Assembly: GCA_018672475.1 (NCBI GenBank)
Contig: JABHFS010000200.1
Location: forward strand, 1-64,000
Source of the DNA: Gemmatimonadota bacterium
GTDB taxonomy: Bacteria; Latescibacterota; UBA2968; UBA8231
DNA length: 64,000 nucleotides
Reading direction: 5' to 3'
Within the stretch, counting starts at the first letter, position 1. Each line of letters opens with the position of its first letter. This document shows positions 54,497 to 63,382 of the stretch, piece after piece. The position numbers were made by a program, and so were the translations under genes. A model generated the notes under the pieces. That model saw only the letters and a program-made list of their open reading frames with translations, made no database searches and had not been told where the DNA came from.

Positions 54497-55843
54497 ATGA
54501 CGATTTCTACCGACAGCATCTTCCATCGCGTCATCACGAACAACTGGCCGCAAATATCCCACGGCAAGGACTGCTACCTCTACGCCGAAGACGGCCGCGC
54601 CTACCTCGACGCCTGCGCCGGCGTACACGTCGTCTCCATCGGCCACGGCGTGCCCGAAATATCCGCCGCAATGCAAACCCAAGCCGACAAAGTGTGTTTC
54701 ACCTACGCCCGCTTCCTCACTCAGCCGCAGATCGATCTGGCCGACAAACTCACCGCCATGGCGCCCGGCGACCTCAACCGCGTATTCTTCGTCTCCGGCG
54801 GCTCCGAAGCCACCGAGGCGGGGCTCAAGATCGCCCGCAAATACCACCTCGAGACCGGCAACCCGAAAAAATACAAAGTCATTACCCGTTGGCAGTCCTG
54901 GCACGGCAATACCCTCGGTGCCCTGTCGATGTCGGGTCGCTCGACTTGGCGCGAGGACTATATGCCCTATCTGCTCGACTTCCCGCACATCACCTTCCCC
55001 AATCCCTCGCATTGCCCATACTGCAAAGGCCAACCCGCCTGCACCCTCTCTTGCGCTGAGGAGTTAGAGCGCGTTATCAAACAAGAGGGCGCGGACTATA
55101 TCGCCGCCTTTATCGCCGAACCTATTTCGGGCACCTCGTGCTGCGGCCTCAAACCCCCACCCGATTACTTCCCGACCCTGCGCGATATCTGCGACCGCTA
55201 CAACATCCTGATGATCATCGACGAAGTGGTCACCGGCTTCGGCCGCACCGGCAAAAACTTCGGCATCGAGCATTGGCAAGGCGTAGTGCCCGATATCATG
55301 GCCACAGGCAAAGGCCTGAGCAGCGGCTATACTCCCATCGCCGCCACTTTGGTCCGCGACGAGATCTACGACGGTATCTACAAAAAGCAAAACCACTACG
55401 TGCACGGCCACACCTACGGCGGCAACCCGCTCTCCTGCGCCATTGCCCTAGCAGTGCAAAACTATATCGCCGACAACGACCTCGTTGCCCGCTGCGCCAA
55501 AATGGGCGATTTGATGCACGAAAAGTTGCTGCCTTTAGAAGCCTCGCCGATCGTCAGCGCGGTACGCGGTGGCCACGGCCTGCTCAATGGCGTCGAATTC
55601 TCAAAAAACAAAAGCACCGGCGAACCCTTCGACCCTCAGCAGGGTGTCACTTCCGCCTTCGTCAACCGCGTCTTCGACAAGGGTGTGCTAATTATGCCGG
55701 GTTCGGCCGGCATGATCGACGGCGTCAACGGCGACCATATCGCCATCAGCCCGCCCTTTACCATTAATGAAGAACAGATCGAGCAAGTCGCACAGGTGAT
55801 CACGGATGTGGTCGGGGAAATGGAGCAGGAGTTGGGATACTAA
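54497..55843 (+). CDS. Class-III PLP-dependent aminotransferase
   Basis: A 448-residue aminotransferase. The PLP aspartate is D242 in MIIDEVVTGFGRTG, and the Schiff-base lysine K272 in MATGKGLSSGY. GGSEATEAGLKIARKYH binds the phosphate. A cysteine set at 173, 176, 182 and 186 (CPYCKGQPACTLSC) suggests a small metal-binding insert as in some agmatine/alanine-type members. The reaction transfers an amino group from an omega-amino acid or amine to a keto acid. AGGATC lies before the ATG. Confidence 0.93.
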   Translation: MTISTDSIFHRVITNNWPQISHGKDCYLYAEDGRAYLDACAGVHVVSIGHGVPEISAAMQTQADKVCFTYARFLTQPQIDLADKLTAMAPGDLNRVFFVSGGSEATEAGLKIARKYHLETGNPKKYKVITRWQSWHGNTLGALSMSGRSTWREDYMPYLLDFPHITFPNPSHCPYCKGQPACTLSCAEELERVIKQEGADYIAAFIAEPISGTSCCGLKPPPDYFPTLRDICDRYNILMIIDEVVTGFGRTGKNFGIEHWQGVVPDIMATGKGLSSGYTPIAATLVRDEIYDGIYKKQNHYVHGHTYGGNPLSCAIALAVQNYIADNDLVARCAKMGDLMHEKLLPLEASPIVSAVRGGHGLLNGVEFSKNKSTGEPFDPQQGVTSAFVNRVFDKGVLIMPGSAGMIDGVNGDHIAISPPFTINEEQIEQVAQVITDVVGEMEQELGY

Positions 55844-55893
55844 AGGGAATAGGCTACCGCGGAAATTTCTATCTCAGGCCTTAGCTAGGCGGC

Positions 55894-56037
55894 GGGGATT
55901 TTTAAGGGAGGGGAGGGTGACCGCGGGCCTGGAAGGGCACAGGGTCCGGGGGAGTGCTCGTGACGGAGCGCGGAGAAATAGGCCGCACGAGTAAGCGAGT
56001 GCTACAAGCCGCGCCCCGAGGGATGTTAAAAATCCCC
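55894..56037. repeat. Structured intergenic repeat element C
   Basis: In the 300-base gap 55844-56143: perfect 12-bp arms GGGGATTTTTAA (55894-55905) and TTAAAAATCCCC (56026-56037), with inner CTCGTG (55957-55962) paired with CACGAG (55986-55991) around CGGAGC (55964-55969), then CGAGTAAGCGAG (55988-55999). The core loosely follows that of elements A and B. Confidence 0.5.
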
Positions 56038-56143
56038 ACTGCGATCAGCCCCGCAGCCCCACCTCTATCGGCAAACAGGTACTAACGTGTACTTAAGTAG
56101 AGCGGTGCCATCACATCAAAACAGAACGTATCTCTGGCAACCC

Positions 56144-57583
56144 CTACCCCAAACCGCTCGGCAACGGATGGTATTTCACCAAGACCTCCACCTCCGCAAC
56201 TTTCAGCGGACTCACCAGATCCTCCGGCCGCCCCACCAACGAGATTTCTAGCAGATTCTTTCCTTGTTGCGGCCGCACCTTCTGCAAGTCAAACACTAGC
56301 CACATACTCTGATACGGTGCAACGATCCAGCCGTACTCGCGACGACAAACCTCCGACACCAGCGACTTGCCGTTCAGCGCGACCTCCAGGCGGTCCTCCG
56401 ACACCAGATCGACGATCTTGATCTTCAACAGGACCTGGCTGACGCGCCCCTCCTGTGCATCGTCAGCGCAATAAAAAACTATGGCGTGTTTCTCTCGATC
56501 ATCTGCATTGATCTCTATCGGCAACGCCACCGGATACTGGTTTTCCATATCTTGTGCGGACCTCGCCAACACATAGTGTTTGTCCTTTTCCTGCATCAGA
56601 TCCCGATCGCCCAATTCACTCAGCGAGCTGCGCTCCTGGTCACCTAAAGGCCAACGCATAAACCAGGCGTAAAGCCCGTCGCAGCCCCGATCCAACAAAC
56701 TCGCCGACGCCGCCCGCAATTGCGCGAGGTCGGGCCAGATGCGCTGTTCCGCTCCGGTCGATTCGTCGCGCACATAAGGCTGCAATGTGCCGTAGACCGA
56801 CACACCCGCCTCGTGCGCCGCTTCGATCATCCAATCGACCGGCATATCACCGTCGAGGATCATATAGCCGTAGCGCATCGGCACCAGAAAGTCTACCAAA
56901 CCGCGTTCCAGCCAGGTCCTGACATCCAGCCCCTGCGCCAGATTCATCGCCTCGGTCGGCAATACCCGCGCACCGACCATCCCCCCTTGCTGCCCGCGCA
57001 CCAGCTCGGCCAACTCCTCGACATAGTCGGTCAACAACGGCGTCGTCGCCTCTACATCTTCCTTGCGCAGAATATTCGGCGCACCACCCGGCAGCGCGAA
57101 ATCCAACTCGATGCCGTCGGTCTCGTATTCGACCGCCAACTCGCGCACCACCTCCATGATATGAGCCCGCACCTCCACGTGCGCCAAACCCCCACCGCCA
57201 TTAGCCAGGTTATGGGCTGGATCCATCTTGCCATAGCCTGCCATCCGCAAACTCGCCCAGAAATCCATATTCTTGTCGTGTGCCCGGTCGATCAATACCG
57301 TCAAGGGGTCGAGCCCGCGCTCGATCAGGCTCTGCATATTGTGCCAGGTGCGCCAATAGGCCGCCTGCTCAAAGGGCTGTATATCCGTGCCAAACATCAT
57401 CCCGGCGCGTGACGGATAAAACAACCCGTCCCCACGCTCGACCCCATAGGCAAAAGTATCCACCCCCGTACCCGCCACCTCGTCGATCGGCACCCACGCA
57501 TCTTCAAGCGTCATTGGCGGCTCGAAAGCGAAGAGGTAGTAGTGCCGGGCATCGTTAAAATAAATAGTGCGTTGTTGTCGCAT
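56144..57583 (-). CDS. Glycoside-hydrolase-like (GHL10-type) TIM-barrel protein with C-terminal beta-sandwich
   Basis: A 479-residue protein with no signal peptide. The first 330 residues look like a barrel of the glycosyl-hydrolase-like group: ETDGIELDFALPGG contains a DGxELD motif where an acid residue is expected at the active site, and VDFLVPMRYGYM and GLYAWFMRWPL are typical strand ends. The last 110 residues are beta-rich (LKIKIVDLVSEDRLEVALNG). The reaction is unknown. It lies in a group of sugar genes. Confidence 0.6.
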   Translation of the reverse strand: MRQQRTIYFNDARHYYLFAFEPPMTLEDAWVPIDEVAGTGVDTFAYGVERGDGLFYPSRAGMMFGTDIQPFEQAAYWRTWHNMQSLIERGLDPLTVLIDRAHDKNMDFWASLRMAGYGKMDPAHNLANGGGGLAHVEVRAHIMEVVRELAVEYETDGIELDFALPGGAPNILRKEDVEATTPLLTDYVEELAELVRGQQGGMVGARVLPTEAMNLAQGLDVRTWLERGLVDFLVPMRYGYMILDGDMPVDWMIEAAHEAGVSVYGTLQPYVRDESTGAEQRIWPDLAQLRAASASLLDRGCDGLYAWFMRWPLGDQERSSLSELGDRDLMQEKDKHYVLARSAQDMENQYPVALPIEINADDREKHAIVFYCADDAQEGRVSQVLLKIKIVDLVSEDRLEVALNGKSLVSEVCRREYGWIVAPYQSMWLVFDLQKVRPQQGKNLLEISLVGRPEDLVSPLKVAEVEVLVKYHPLPSGLG

Positions 57584-57761
57584 GGCCTATGCTCCCTATG
57601 CTGGATGACCCGTCCCCGCCCACACTCATTTATATTAATGAACAGTCGGAACGCCTCAAGCGCGAACCGACAACACATAAGATACAATTGTGCTTGAACA
57701 ATGGGTATAAGAAGAATACCGTGGTGACTAAACTAATGTCGAGGGGGAATAACGGACTAAG

Positions 57762-58478
57762 ATGAATATCGTCCTATTTAACGAAGAAGAATTGGATCGC
57801 CCGCTGGCCAAAGACGACGCGCGCGCCTTGCACGTATTAAATGTCATCGGCTGCCGCCAGGGCGACAGTTTCGACGTCGGCCTGATCGACGGTCCACGCG
57901 GCAAAGCGCGCATCGAAGCCGCCACCCACCGCGGCCTGGAACTCGATTTTCATTTCAGCGAAACGGTGCCCAGGCTCTATCCCGTGACGATGATAATCGG
58001 CCTACCGCGCCCGCCGAGCGCCCGCCGCATCCTCAAAGACCTGACGACGCAGGGAGCCGATACGCTGCACTTCGTCGCCACCGACAAAGGCGAAAAATCC
58101 TATCTGAAAAGCCGGCTGTGGACGGATGGGGAATACGAGCGTCTATTGCGAGAAGGCGCCGAGCAAGCCTTTTGCACCCGCCTGCCCGAAGTCGTCATAC
58201 ACGAATCCCTGACGGCGTGTATCGAGCAACTCGGCGATGCCACCGACCGACTCGCCCTCGACAACTACGAAGCCGCCATGCCCCTGGGCACTTTCCAACC
58301 GAGCCAAGAACGCTGCGTATTAGCCATCGGCTCCGAACGCGGCTGGTCGACCGCCGAACGCAATTTATTACGCAAAAACAGCTTCGAATTAGTGAACATA
58401 GGAGATCGCGTACTCAAAACCGAAACCGCGTGCATCGCCGGTTTGACGCTGATCTTGCACAAGATGTCCATATTCTAA
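57762..58478 (+). CDS. rsmE: 16S rRNA (uracil(1498)-N(3))-methyltransferase
   Basis: A 238-residue SPOUT methyltransferase that modifies U1498 of 16S rRNA. The C-terminal knot is visible: VLAIGSERGWSTAERNLL, then FELVNIGDRVLKTETACIAG. The N-terminal PUA-like domain (ARALHVLNVIGCRQGDSFDV) precedes it. Housekeeping gene; a useful phylogenetic marker for this window. The gene stands alone with 178 bases upstream. Confidence 0.95.
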   Translation: MNIVLFNEEELDRPLAKDDARALHVLNVIGCRQGDSFDVGLIDGPRGKARIEAATHRGLELDFHFSETVPRLYPVTMIIGLPRPPSARRILKDLTTQGADTLHFVATDKGEKSYLKSRLWTDGEYERLLREGAEQAFCTRLPEVVIHESLTACIEQLGDATDRLALDNYEAAMPLGTFQPSQERCVLAIGSERGWSTAERNLLRKNSFELVNIGDRVLKTETACIAGLTLILHKMSIF

Positions 58479-58575
58479 TACGGCCATTGCGCGTCATCGA
58501 CAATCAACCATATGCCGCTGCTTCGTAGGTTTCTTCCCTCCCAAGTGGCCCAAGCCTCGGGTATGTCCCTCCCCA

Positions 58576-59820
58576 CTACTTTTGCGTCGGCACCCTCTTT
58601 TTTGGATCGCGCGCATCCGCCACTGCCTGCTGCTTACGCGCCATCTCCTGTGCCACCTCGTAATACTTGCCCTCCCGATCAAAAGGCGGGCTATAATCAA
58701 TCGCCCCCTCCGGATACAAATACCAATCCTCCCGTCCCACCCTGTAACCGCGAATAAACGCCCGCGGCGCATCGTCGGTCACATAATTGACCACAAACAA
58801 ATCCCCATCGTCCAACTGCACCCAACCCGAATAGCCGCTGTCGGGCGAAAGCGAACGGTCATTGTCCAAAAAGGCGAAGCGCGCTTCGGCATCTGCGCGA
58901 TAATCTTCCTGCGTCTCCGACGCCATCGCACCCGCAAAACCCTTCAGCGCTTCTGCCGGCGTCTCCACATACAGACCCAACGAAGTCGACAGCCCGCACG
59001 CCACGCGATAGGTCACCGCGATCTCCCCCGAGCGCAAGCGCCCCGCCGACGGCCGCCCCAAACAATGCATCATCTGCGTCCGCTGCGGCCGTGACCAGGT
59101 GCGCCCACCATCGCGCGATAAACTCTTCCAGCCACAGACCCGCTCGCCGTCCTCGCGGATATAACACACCAGCGCTCCATCATCTAACTCGACGAAATCC
59201 CCCTCGTTGAGCCGCCAAGGGCCGTCGTTGATTTTGGGCACCTCCGGATCGGGAATCTTAAACGGGCCTTCCCAGCTGTGCCCCTTATCCGCCGACAGAT
59301 ACACCGTCTGCGTCTCGATAAAATCTTCCTCACCCTTTTCGCCCGGCCATTGTTCCGTCACCCCGACGATCAGCCGCCCATCGGAAAGCTCCTTGATCGA
59401 AGGCACGATCCCCTCGCTAATACCCGTCTCCTCCGGGCCTTGCCAGGTCGCGCCCGAGTCGGTGCTGCGAAAAAGTAGGTTCGAGCACATGTTCGGTTCG
59501 AGATACTCGGCAAAGGTACCTCGCCACAATAAATCGACGATCAGTAATAGCGTGCCGTCGGCGCAGGCGGTGATGCGCGAGCAGTTGAGACGGCCCTTGC
59601 CGGCCTCAGATTCCTCGCACGTGCGCTCGACAACCACCTGGCGCGGTCCCCAACTCAACCCCCGATCAAAGCTCCGGCGCACGATCACTTTCGACCACGG
59701 CCGCGCGCTATGGCACATGCTCTCGCGATAGGTGCATACCAGCACCCCGTCGGGCGTCTGGGCTATATCGGCAAAGGCCTCGTAGATGTCGTCATTTCTT
59801 GATACGGTGATCGTTTGCAT
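58576..59820 (-). CDS. Exo-alpha-sialidase-like beta-propeller protein
   Basis: A 414-residue sialidase-superfamily protein. Asp boxes: SFDRGLSW, STDSGATW, SADKGHSW and SRDGGRTW. ATG 59820 follows AGGA. It has a weak RIP-like region near the N terminus (no clear YRIP), so the arginine triad is incomplete as far as I can see; it might bind or cleave another sugar. No signal peptide. The C-terminal 25 residues are charged and helical (AQEMARKQQAVADARDPKKR). Confidence 0.75.
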   Translation of the reverse strand: MQTITVSRNDDIYEAFADIAQTPDGVLVCTYRESMCHSARPWSKVIVRRSFDRGLSWGPRQVVVERTCEESEAGKGRLNCSRITACADGTLLLIVDLLWRGTFAEYLEPNMCSNLLFRSTDSGATWQGPEETGISEGIVPSIKELSDGRLIVGVTEQWPGEKGEEDFIETQTVYLSADKGHSWEGPFKIPDPEVPKINDGPWRLNEGDFVELDDGALVCYIREDGERVCGWKSLSRDGGRTWSRPQRTQMMHCLGRPSAGRLRSGEIAVTYRVACGLSTSLGLYVETPAEALKGFAGAMASETQEDYRADAEARFAFLDNDRSLSPDSGYSGWVQLDDGDLFVVNYVTDDAPRAFIRGYRVGREDWYLYPEGAIDYSPPFDREGKYYEVAQEMARKQQAVADARDPKKRVPTQK

Positions 59821-60035
59821 ACCTGATCCTAACATCGCGTTGGGGTACATGTTTGTCTTAGCGAGCGATAGAATATTGATTTCTCTTTTAGCCATCAAGC
59901 CAGAATTGAGCCATTGAGCAAAATGGCAATAGGCAAAAAAATGCCTTCGTCATTTGCCCCGATCCCCTAAATGCCATATTTCAGGAGCGACTTTCGCGAC
60001 ATTAACCGCGCCATCTCCTACGGGGAGGATAAACT

Positions 60036-60167
60036 ATGACAACAGGCTATACTATTCATATTGGCACCGTCGGCGGTGGTCTTTCAACCCCCCTGGATCG
60101 CGGCGAGACAATGATCAGGGAGGCGCGCAACACGACCACGTCGCCGCCGACACCCCTCGTAGATTAG
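60036..60167 (+). CDS. Short open frame with a strong ribosome site, possible remnant or small protein
   Basis: A frame of 43 residues, MTTGYTIHIGTVGGGLSTPL onward, preceded by GGGGAGGA seven bases before ATG 60036. It has no recognisable family. It may be a broken N-terminus of a longer lost gene or a small protein. The 462-base gap 59821-60282 contains nothing else I can support. Confidence 0.3.
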   Translation: MTTGYTIHIGTVGGGLSTPLDRGETMIREARNTTTSPPTPLVD

Positions 60168-60282
60168 CCCGACAATACCTATAACCCGTACCTTTTTCAC
60201 TTACGCCTTGCCCTCCCACTCAGAGTTTGCCAGCTTTCGCCCTACGCAATACCATCAACAAGCTACGAAAGGCTTCTCCTCC

Positions 60283-61371
60283 ATGAGCGAAATCGGCCGC
60301 CCGAAAGACGCACTCGACACCCCCGCCCTCTGGGTGGACCTCGACAAAATGCAGGCCAATATCCAAAGCCTGGCCGCGTTGTGCACAGAAGCCGGCGTGC
60401 AGTGGCGCCCGCATACCAAGGGCATCAAAGTCCCGGCCATCGCCCACCTGGCCGTGCGTGCCGGGGCCATCGGCGTCACCTGCGCCAAGCTCGGCGAAGC
60501 CGAAGTCATGGCCGCCAACGGCATCCTCGACCTGCTCGTCGCCAATCAAGTCGTCGGCCCACGCAAAGTCGAACGCCTGGTCCGCCTCAGCCGCCAGGCC
60601 GATGTCAAAGTAGCCGTCGACTCCGCCGCCAATGTCGAAGAGATCGGCCGTATCGCCACCGCCGCCGGCGCCGAAGTCAACGTGCTCGTCGAGCTCAACA
60701 CCGGCATGAACCGCGCCGGCGTGCAACCCGGCGAAGCCGCCCTCGCCCTCTCGCGCCTGGCCCACGAAACGCCCGGTGTGTGCTTTAAAGGCCTGATGGC
60801 CTGGGAAGGCCACACCGTCAAGATTCCAGATCCAGAAGAAAAGCGGCTCGCCGTCGAGAAATCCGTCGGCCAGTTGCAAGAAAGCGTCGCCCTCTGCCGC
60901 ACAGCCGGCCTGCCCGTCGACATCGTCAGCGGCGGCGGCAGCGGCACCTATAAGGTCACACCCTTTTTAGACGAGATCACCGAGATCCAAGCCGGCGGCG
61001 CGATCTTCTCCGACGTCGCCAACCGCAGCCGCCACGTCGAAACGGATCCGGCGATCTTCCTACGCACCACCGTCACCAGCCGCCCCGCGCCCGATCGCAT
61101 AATTTACGACGCCGGCTTCAAAGCCCTGCCCGTCTCCTACGGCGACCCGGAGCCTTTGGGCCTCGACCACGTCGCAGAGATTCGCACCTCCGCCGAGCAC
61201 GGCATTATCGTGCTCAGCGCTCCGAACGACCAGCCCAAGGTCGGCGACGGTCTCGACTTTATGCTCGGTTATGGCGACGTGACCGTCTTTATGCACGATG
61301 TGCTATATGGGGTGCGCAACGGAGTGGTGGAGACGGAGTGGCCGATCGCGGGGCGCGGGAAACTACAATAG
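60283..61371 (+). CDS. DSD1/D-threonine-aldolase-like PLP enzyme (alanine racemase N-domain fold)
   Basis: A 362-residue type-III PLP enzyme. The lysine that binds PLP is K46 in QWRPHTKGIK; DTPALWVDLDKMQANI is the N-terminal strand, and SGGGSGTY binds phosphate. The C-terminal metal part reads GYGDVTVFMHDVLYGVR, with an HD pair but not the usual HxCxxN, so metal use may differ. It probably cleaves or dehydrates a D-beta-hydroxy amino acid. ATG 60283 has AAAGG upstream. Confidence 0.85.
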   Translation: MSEIGRPKDALDTPALWVDLDKMQANIQSLAALCTEAGVQWRPHTKGIKVPAIAHLAVRAGAIGVTCAKLGEAEVMAANGILDLLVANQVVGPRKVERLVRLSRQADVKVAVDSAANVEEIGRIATAAGAEVNVLVELNTGMNRAGVQPGEAALALSRLAHETPGVCFKGLMAWEGHTVKIPDPEEKRLAVEKSVGQLQESVALCRTAGLPVDIVSGGGSGTYKVTPFLDEITEIQAGGAIFSDVANRSRHVETDPAIFLRTTVTSRPAPDRIIYDAGFKALPVSYGDPEPLGLDHVAEIRTSAEHGIIVLSAPNDQPKVGDGLDFMLGYGDVTVFMHDVLYGVRNGVVETEWPIAGRGKLQ

Positions 61372-61406
61372 AGGGTTTGTTCGTTGACGGGGCAGCACCT
61401 GTCGTA

Positions 61407-61440
61407 AGGTCGGGCTTGGGGGATCCTCCAAGCCCGACCT
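61407..61440. terminator. Strong hairpin downstream of the D-threonine-aldolase-like gene
   Basis: AGGTCGGGCTTGG (61407-61419) pairs perfectly over 13 bp with CCAAGCCCGACCT (61428-61440); the loop holds GGATCC. It lies 36 bases after the stop. No run of T follows, so it may be a stabilising or Rho-independent-like hairpin. Confidence 0.5.
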
Positions 61441-61623
61441 CTAACGGTTACAGTTTCTTCCAATAAGAGAGTTTATCCCCGTTTCAATCTATCGTATCTC
61501 TTGCACTGACCTTCTTTTTAATTGGAATGACCCCAAACCACCCCCACCGCCAAGCCTTCTTGACGCTCGACCTCCAGGCTATTATAATCGCCCTGCCTGT
61601 CCACCCGCACTGGAGCAAAGTCC

Positions 61624-62706
61624 ATGAAACTCGGCACCTTCATGATGCCCCTGCACCCCCCCGAAAAAGACCGCACCGCCTGCTTCGAAGAAGACGTCGA
61701 CTTCATCGTCCGCGCCGACCAACTCGGCTACACCGAAGCCTGGATCGGCCAACACCACACCGTCGCCTGGGAACCCATCCCCTCTAACGACCTCTTTATC
61801 AGCTACGTTCTGCCGCAGACCAAGAACATCCGTTTGGGCACCGGCGTCTCCATCATGCCACAGCACCACCCCGTCAATGTCGCGGTGCGCTTGGCCTTTT
61901 TGGACCATCTGTCCAAAGGCCGCATCAACTGCGGCTTCGGCCAAGGTGGCGTAGCCACCGACTGGGGCCTCTTCGACTTACCTGACCCCAAAACCCAAGG
62001 GCTGATGACGGTCGAAAGCATCGACATGGTGCTCAAGCTCTGGCAGGAAGACGCGCCCTTTGATTTCCAGGGGGATTTCTACCATATCAAAATCGAAGAG
62101 CCACAACCCGAACTAGGCATCGGCGAACTACTCAAACCCTACCAGAAACCGCACCCGCCCATCGGCATGAGCGTGATCAGGGGCGGCTCGATGGCTGCAA
62201 CAATGGCCGGCCAACGCGGCTACTTGCCCATCAGCACCAACCTCGTCGCCGCCTCGACGCTGATCCAGCACTGGCAGACCTATTCGGCCGGGGCCACCGA
62301 TGCCGGCCTGCCCGAACCGGAGCGCACTTTTTGGCGCATCTCGCGTAGCATTCTCGTCGGCGACTCGGCGCAACAGGCTTGGGATTACGCCCTCGATCCC
62401 AAGAGCAGCTTCAACCGCGCCTTCGAATATCTGATCGCCGTGCTCTCAGGCGCGCAAATGCTGCACATAATGAAACACGATGAGTCCGTGCCCGACGCGG
62501 AAGTCACACCCGAGTACCTGATCCGCAATCTCTGCATAATAGGCGACACCAAATCATGCGTGGACCAGTTGGAAGCATTGTGGGAAACGACAGGGGGGTT
62601 CGACACGCTATTAATGATCGCGCACGATTGGGACGACCGAGCACTGTGGGAACGTTCGATGGCTCTGCTGGCCAACGAGGTCGTGCCAAAACTGCCTTCA
62701 GTCTAG
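61624..62706 (+). CDS. LLM class flavin-dependent oxidoreductase
   Basis: A 360-residue luciferase-like monooxygenase. Family marks: YTEAWIGQHHTVAWEPIPSN, IRLGTGVSIMPQHHPVNVAV, GRINCGFGQGG and a late IIGDTKSCVDQLEALW. It uses a reduced flavin to oxidise an alkane, aldehyde or similar compound. An N-terminal ATG at 61624 follows GAGCAAAG. It is convergent with a VOC protein. Confidence 0.9.
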   Translation: MKLGTFMMPLHPPEKDRTACFEEDVDFIVRADQLGYTEAWIGQHHTVAWEPIPSNDLFISYVLPQTKNIRLGTGVSIMPQHHPVNVAVRLAFLDHLSKGRINCGFGQGGVATDWGLFDLPDPKTQGLMTVESIDMVLKLWQEDAPFDFQGDFYHIKIEEPQPELGIGELLKPYQKPHPPIGMSVIRGGSMAATMAGQRGYLPISTNLVAASTLIQHWQTYSAGATDAGLPEPERTFWRISRSILVGDSAQQAWDYALDPKSSFNRAFEYLIAVLSGAQMLHIMKHDESVPDAEVTPEYLIRNLCIIGDTKSCVDQLEALWETTGGFDTLLMIAHDWDDRALWERSMALLANEVVPKLPSV

Positions 62707-62709
62707 CGT

Positions 62710-63072
62710 CTAGGCTCGGTTCGAGATCTGAAAGCGATGGCCCTCGGGGTCGGTGCCGTCGCAAAGCAGTAAATCACCGAAGGTCTGCACCGCATCCATT
62801 GGCGCACCGCGCCGCACCAATTCCTGTTGCACGGCCCCTACGTCTTCCGCATAAAACACGATCTTATGCGGAGCAGCCGGGCTGCCTGTTGGGCCATGCG
62901 CCCCATGCGCTTTGTGAAAGGCCAGTCGACAGCCGCCGGCATCAAGCTCAGCCCATTCATCGGCGGCCAAATCGCTTTCGATCGGGCTCAGATCGAACAT
63001 AGCACGGTAAAAATCCGCACACTTTTCGACATCGGCGACAAATACGATAACGCGTTTCATTGTAGCAATCAT
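62710..63072 (-). CDS. VOC family (glyoxalase/bleomycin-resistance-like) protein
   Basis: A 120-residue single-domain vicinal-oxygen-chelate protein. Motifs: VFVADVEKCADFYRAMFDL at the N terminus, LAFHKAHG, HKIVFYAEDV and TDPEGHRFQIS at the end, where metal ligands H/E would lie. GGAGG five bases before ATG 63072 supports the start; an inner ATG at 63060 is possible. Catalytic role unknown. Confidence 0.88.
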   Translation of the reverse strand: MIATMKRVIVFVADVEKCADFYRAMFDLSPIESDLAADEWAELDAGGCRLAFHKAHGAHGPTGSPAAPHKIVFYAEDVGAVQQELVRRGAPMDAVQTFGDLLLCDGTDPEGHRFQISNRA

Positions 63073-63237
63073 CAGGTCCTCCCACGGGTAATGGCCATTG
63101 CAGCCCTACAGGCCGTAAAAATCCCACATCAATAAAAGCGATGCAAACGCTAATTCAACGCACTTCCGTTCTCATTCCCCACATCTTCTCCCATTTTATT
63201 ACCTTATATAATTGGCGTGAATCTCTGAAGTGCCGAA

Positions 63238-63334
63238 GGGCTGGTTGAGGGTATCCCCGTAGCGGATAAACCCCCTCGGAGCAGCCCAGGGATGGGCTGC
63301 GAGAATGAGCAAAGGGGATGCCCTCGACCAGCCC
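63238..63334. repeat. Structured intergenic repeat element B
   Basis: In the 310-base gap 63073-63382: 21-base arms (63238-63258 and 63314-63334) pair at all positions, two of them G-U. Inside are CCTCGGAGC (63274-63282), a hairpin GCAGCCC/GGGCTGC (63281-63300) and GCGAGAATGAGCAAAG (63299-63314). The order and sequence of the core match element A at 7.4 kb, so this is a repeated family. Confidence 0.65.
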
Positions 63335-63382
63335 GTACGCCCCATAGCCGAACCAACTACCCACCTCCCTACCCGAGCATCT

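Noticed and set aside
58576..59820. Calling the 58.6 kb protein a proven sialidase
   Set aside because: Asp boxes are clear but the arginine triad and nucleophile are not, so it is reported as sialidase-like only.
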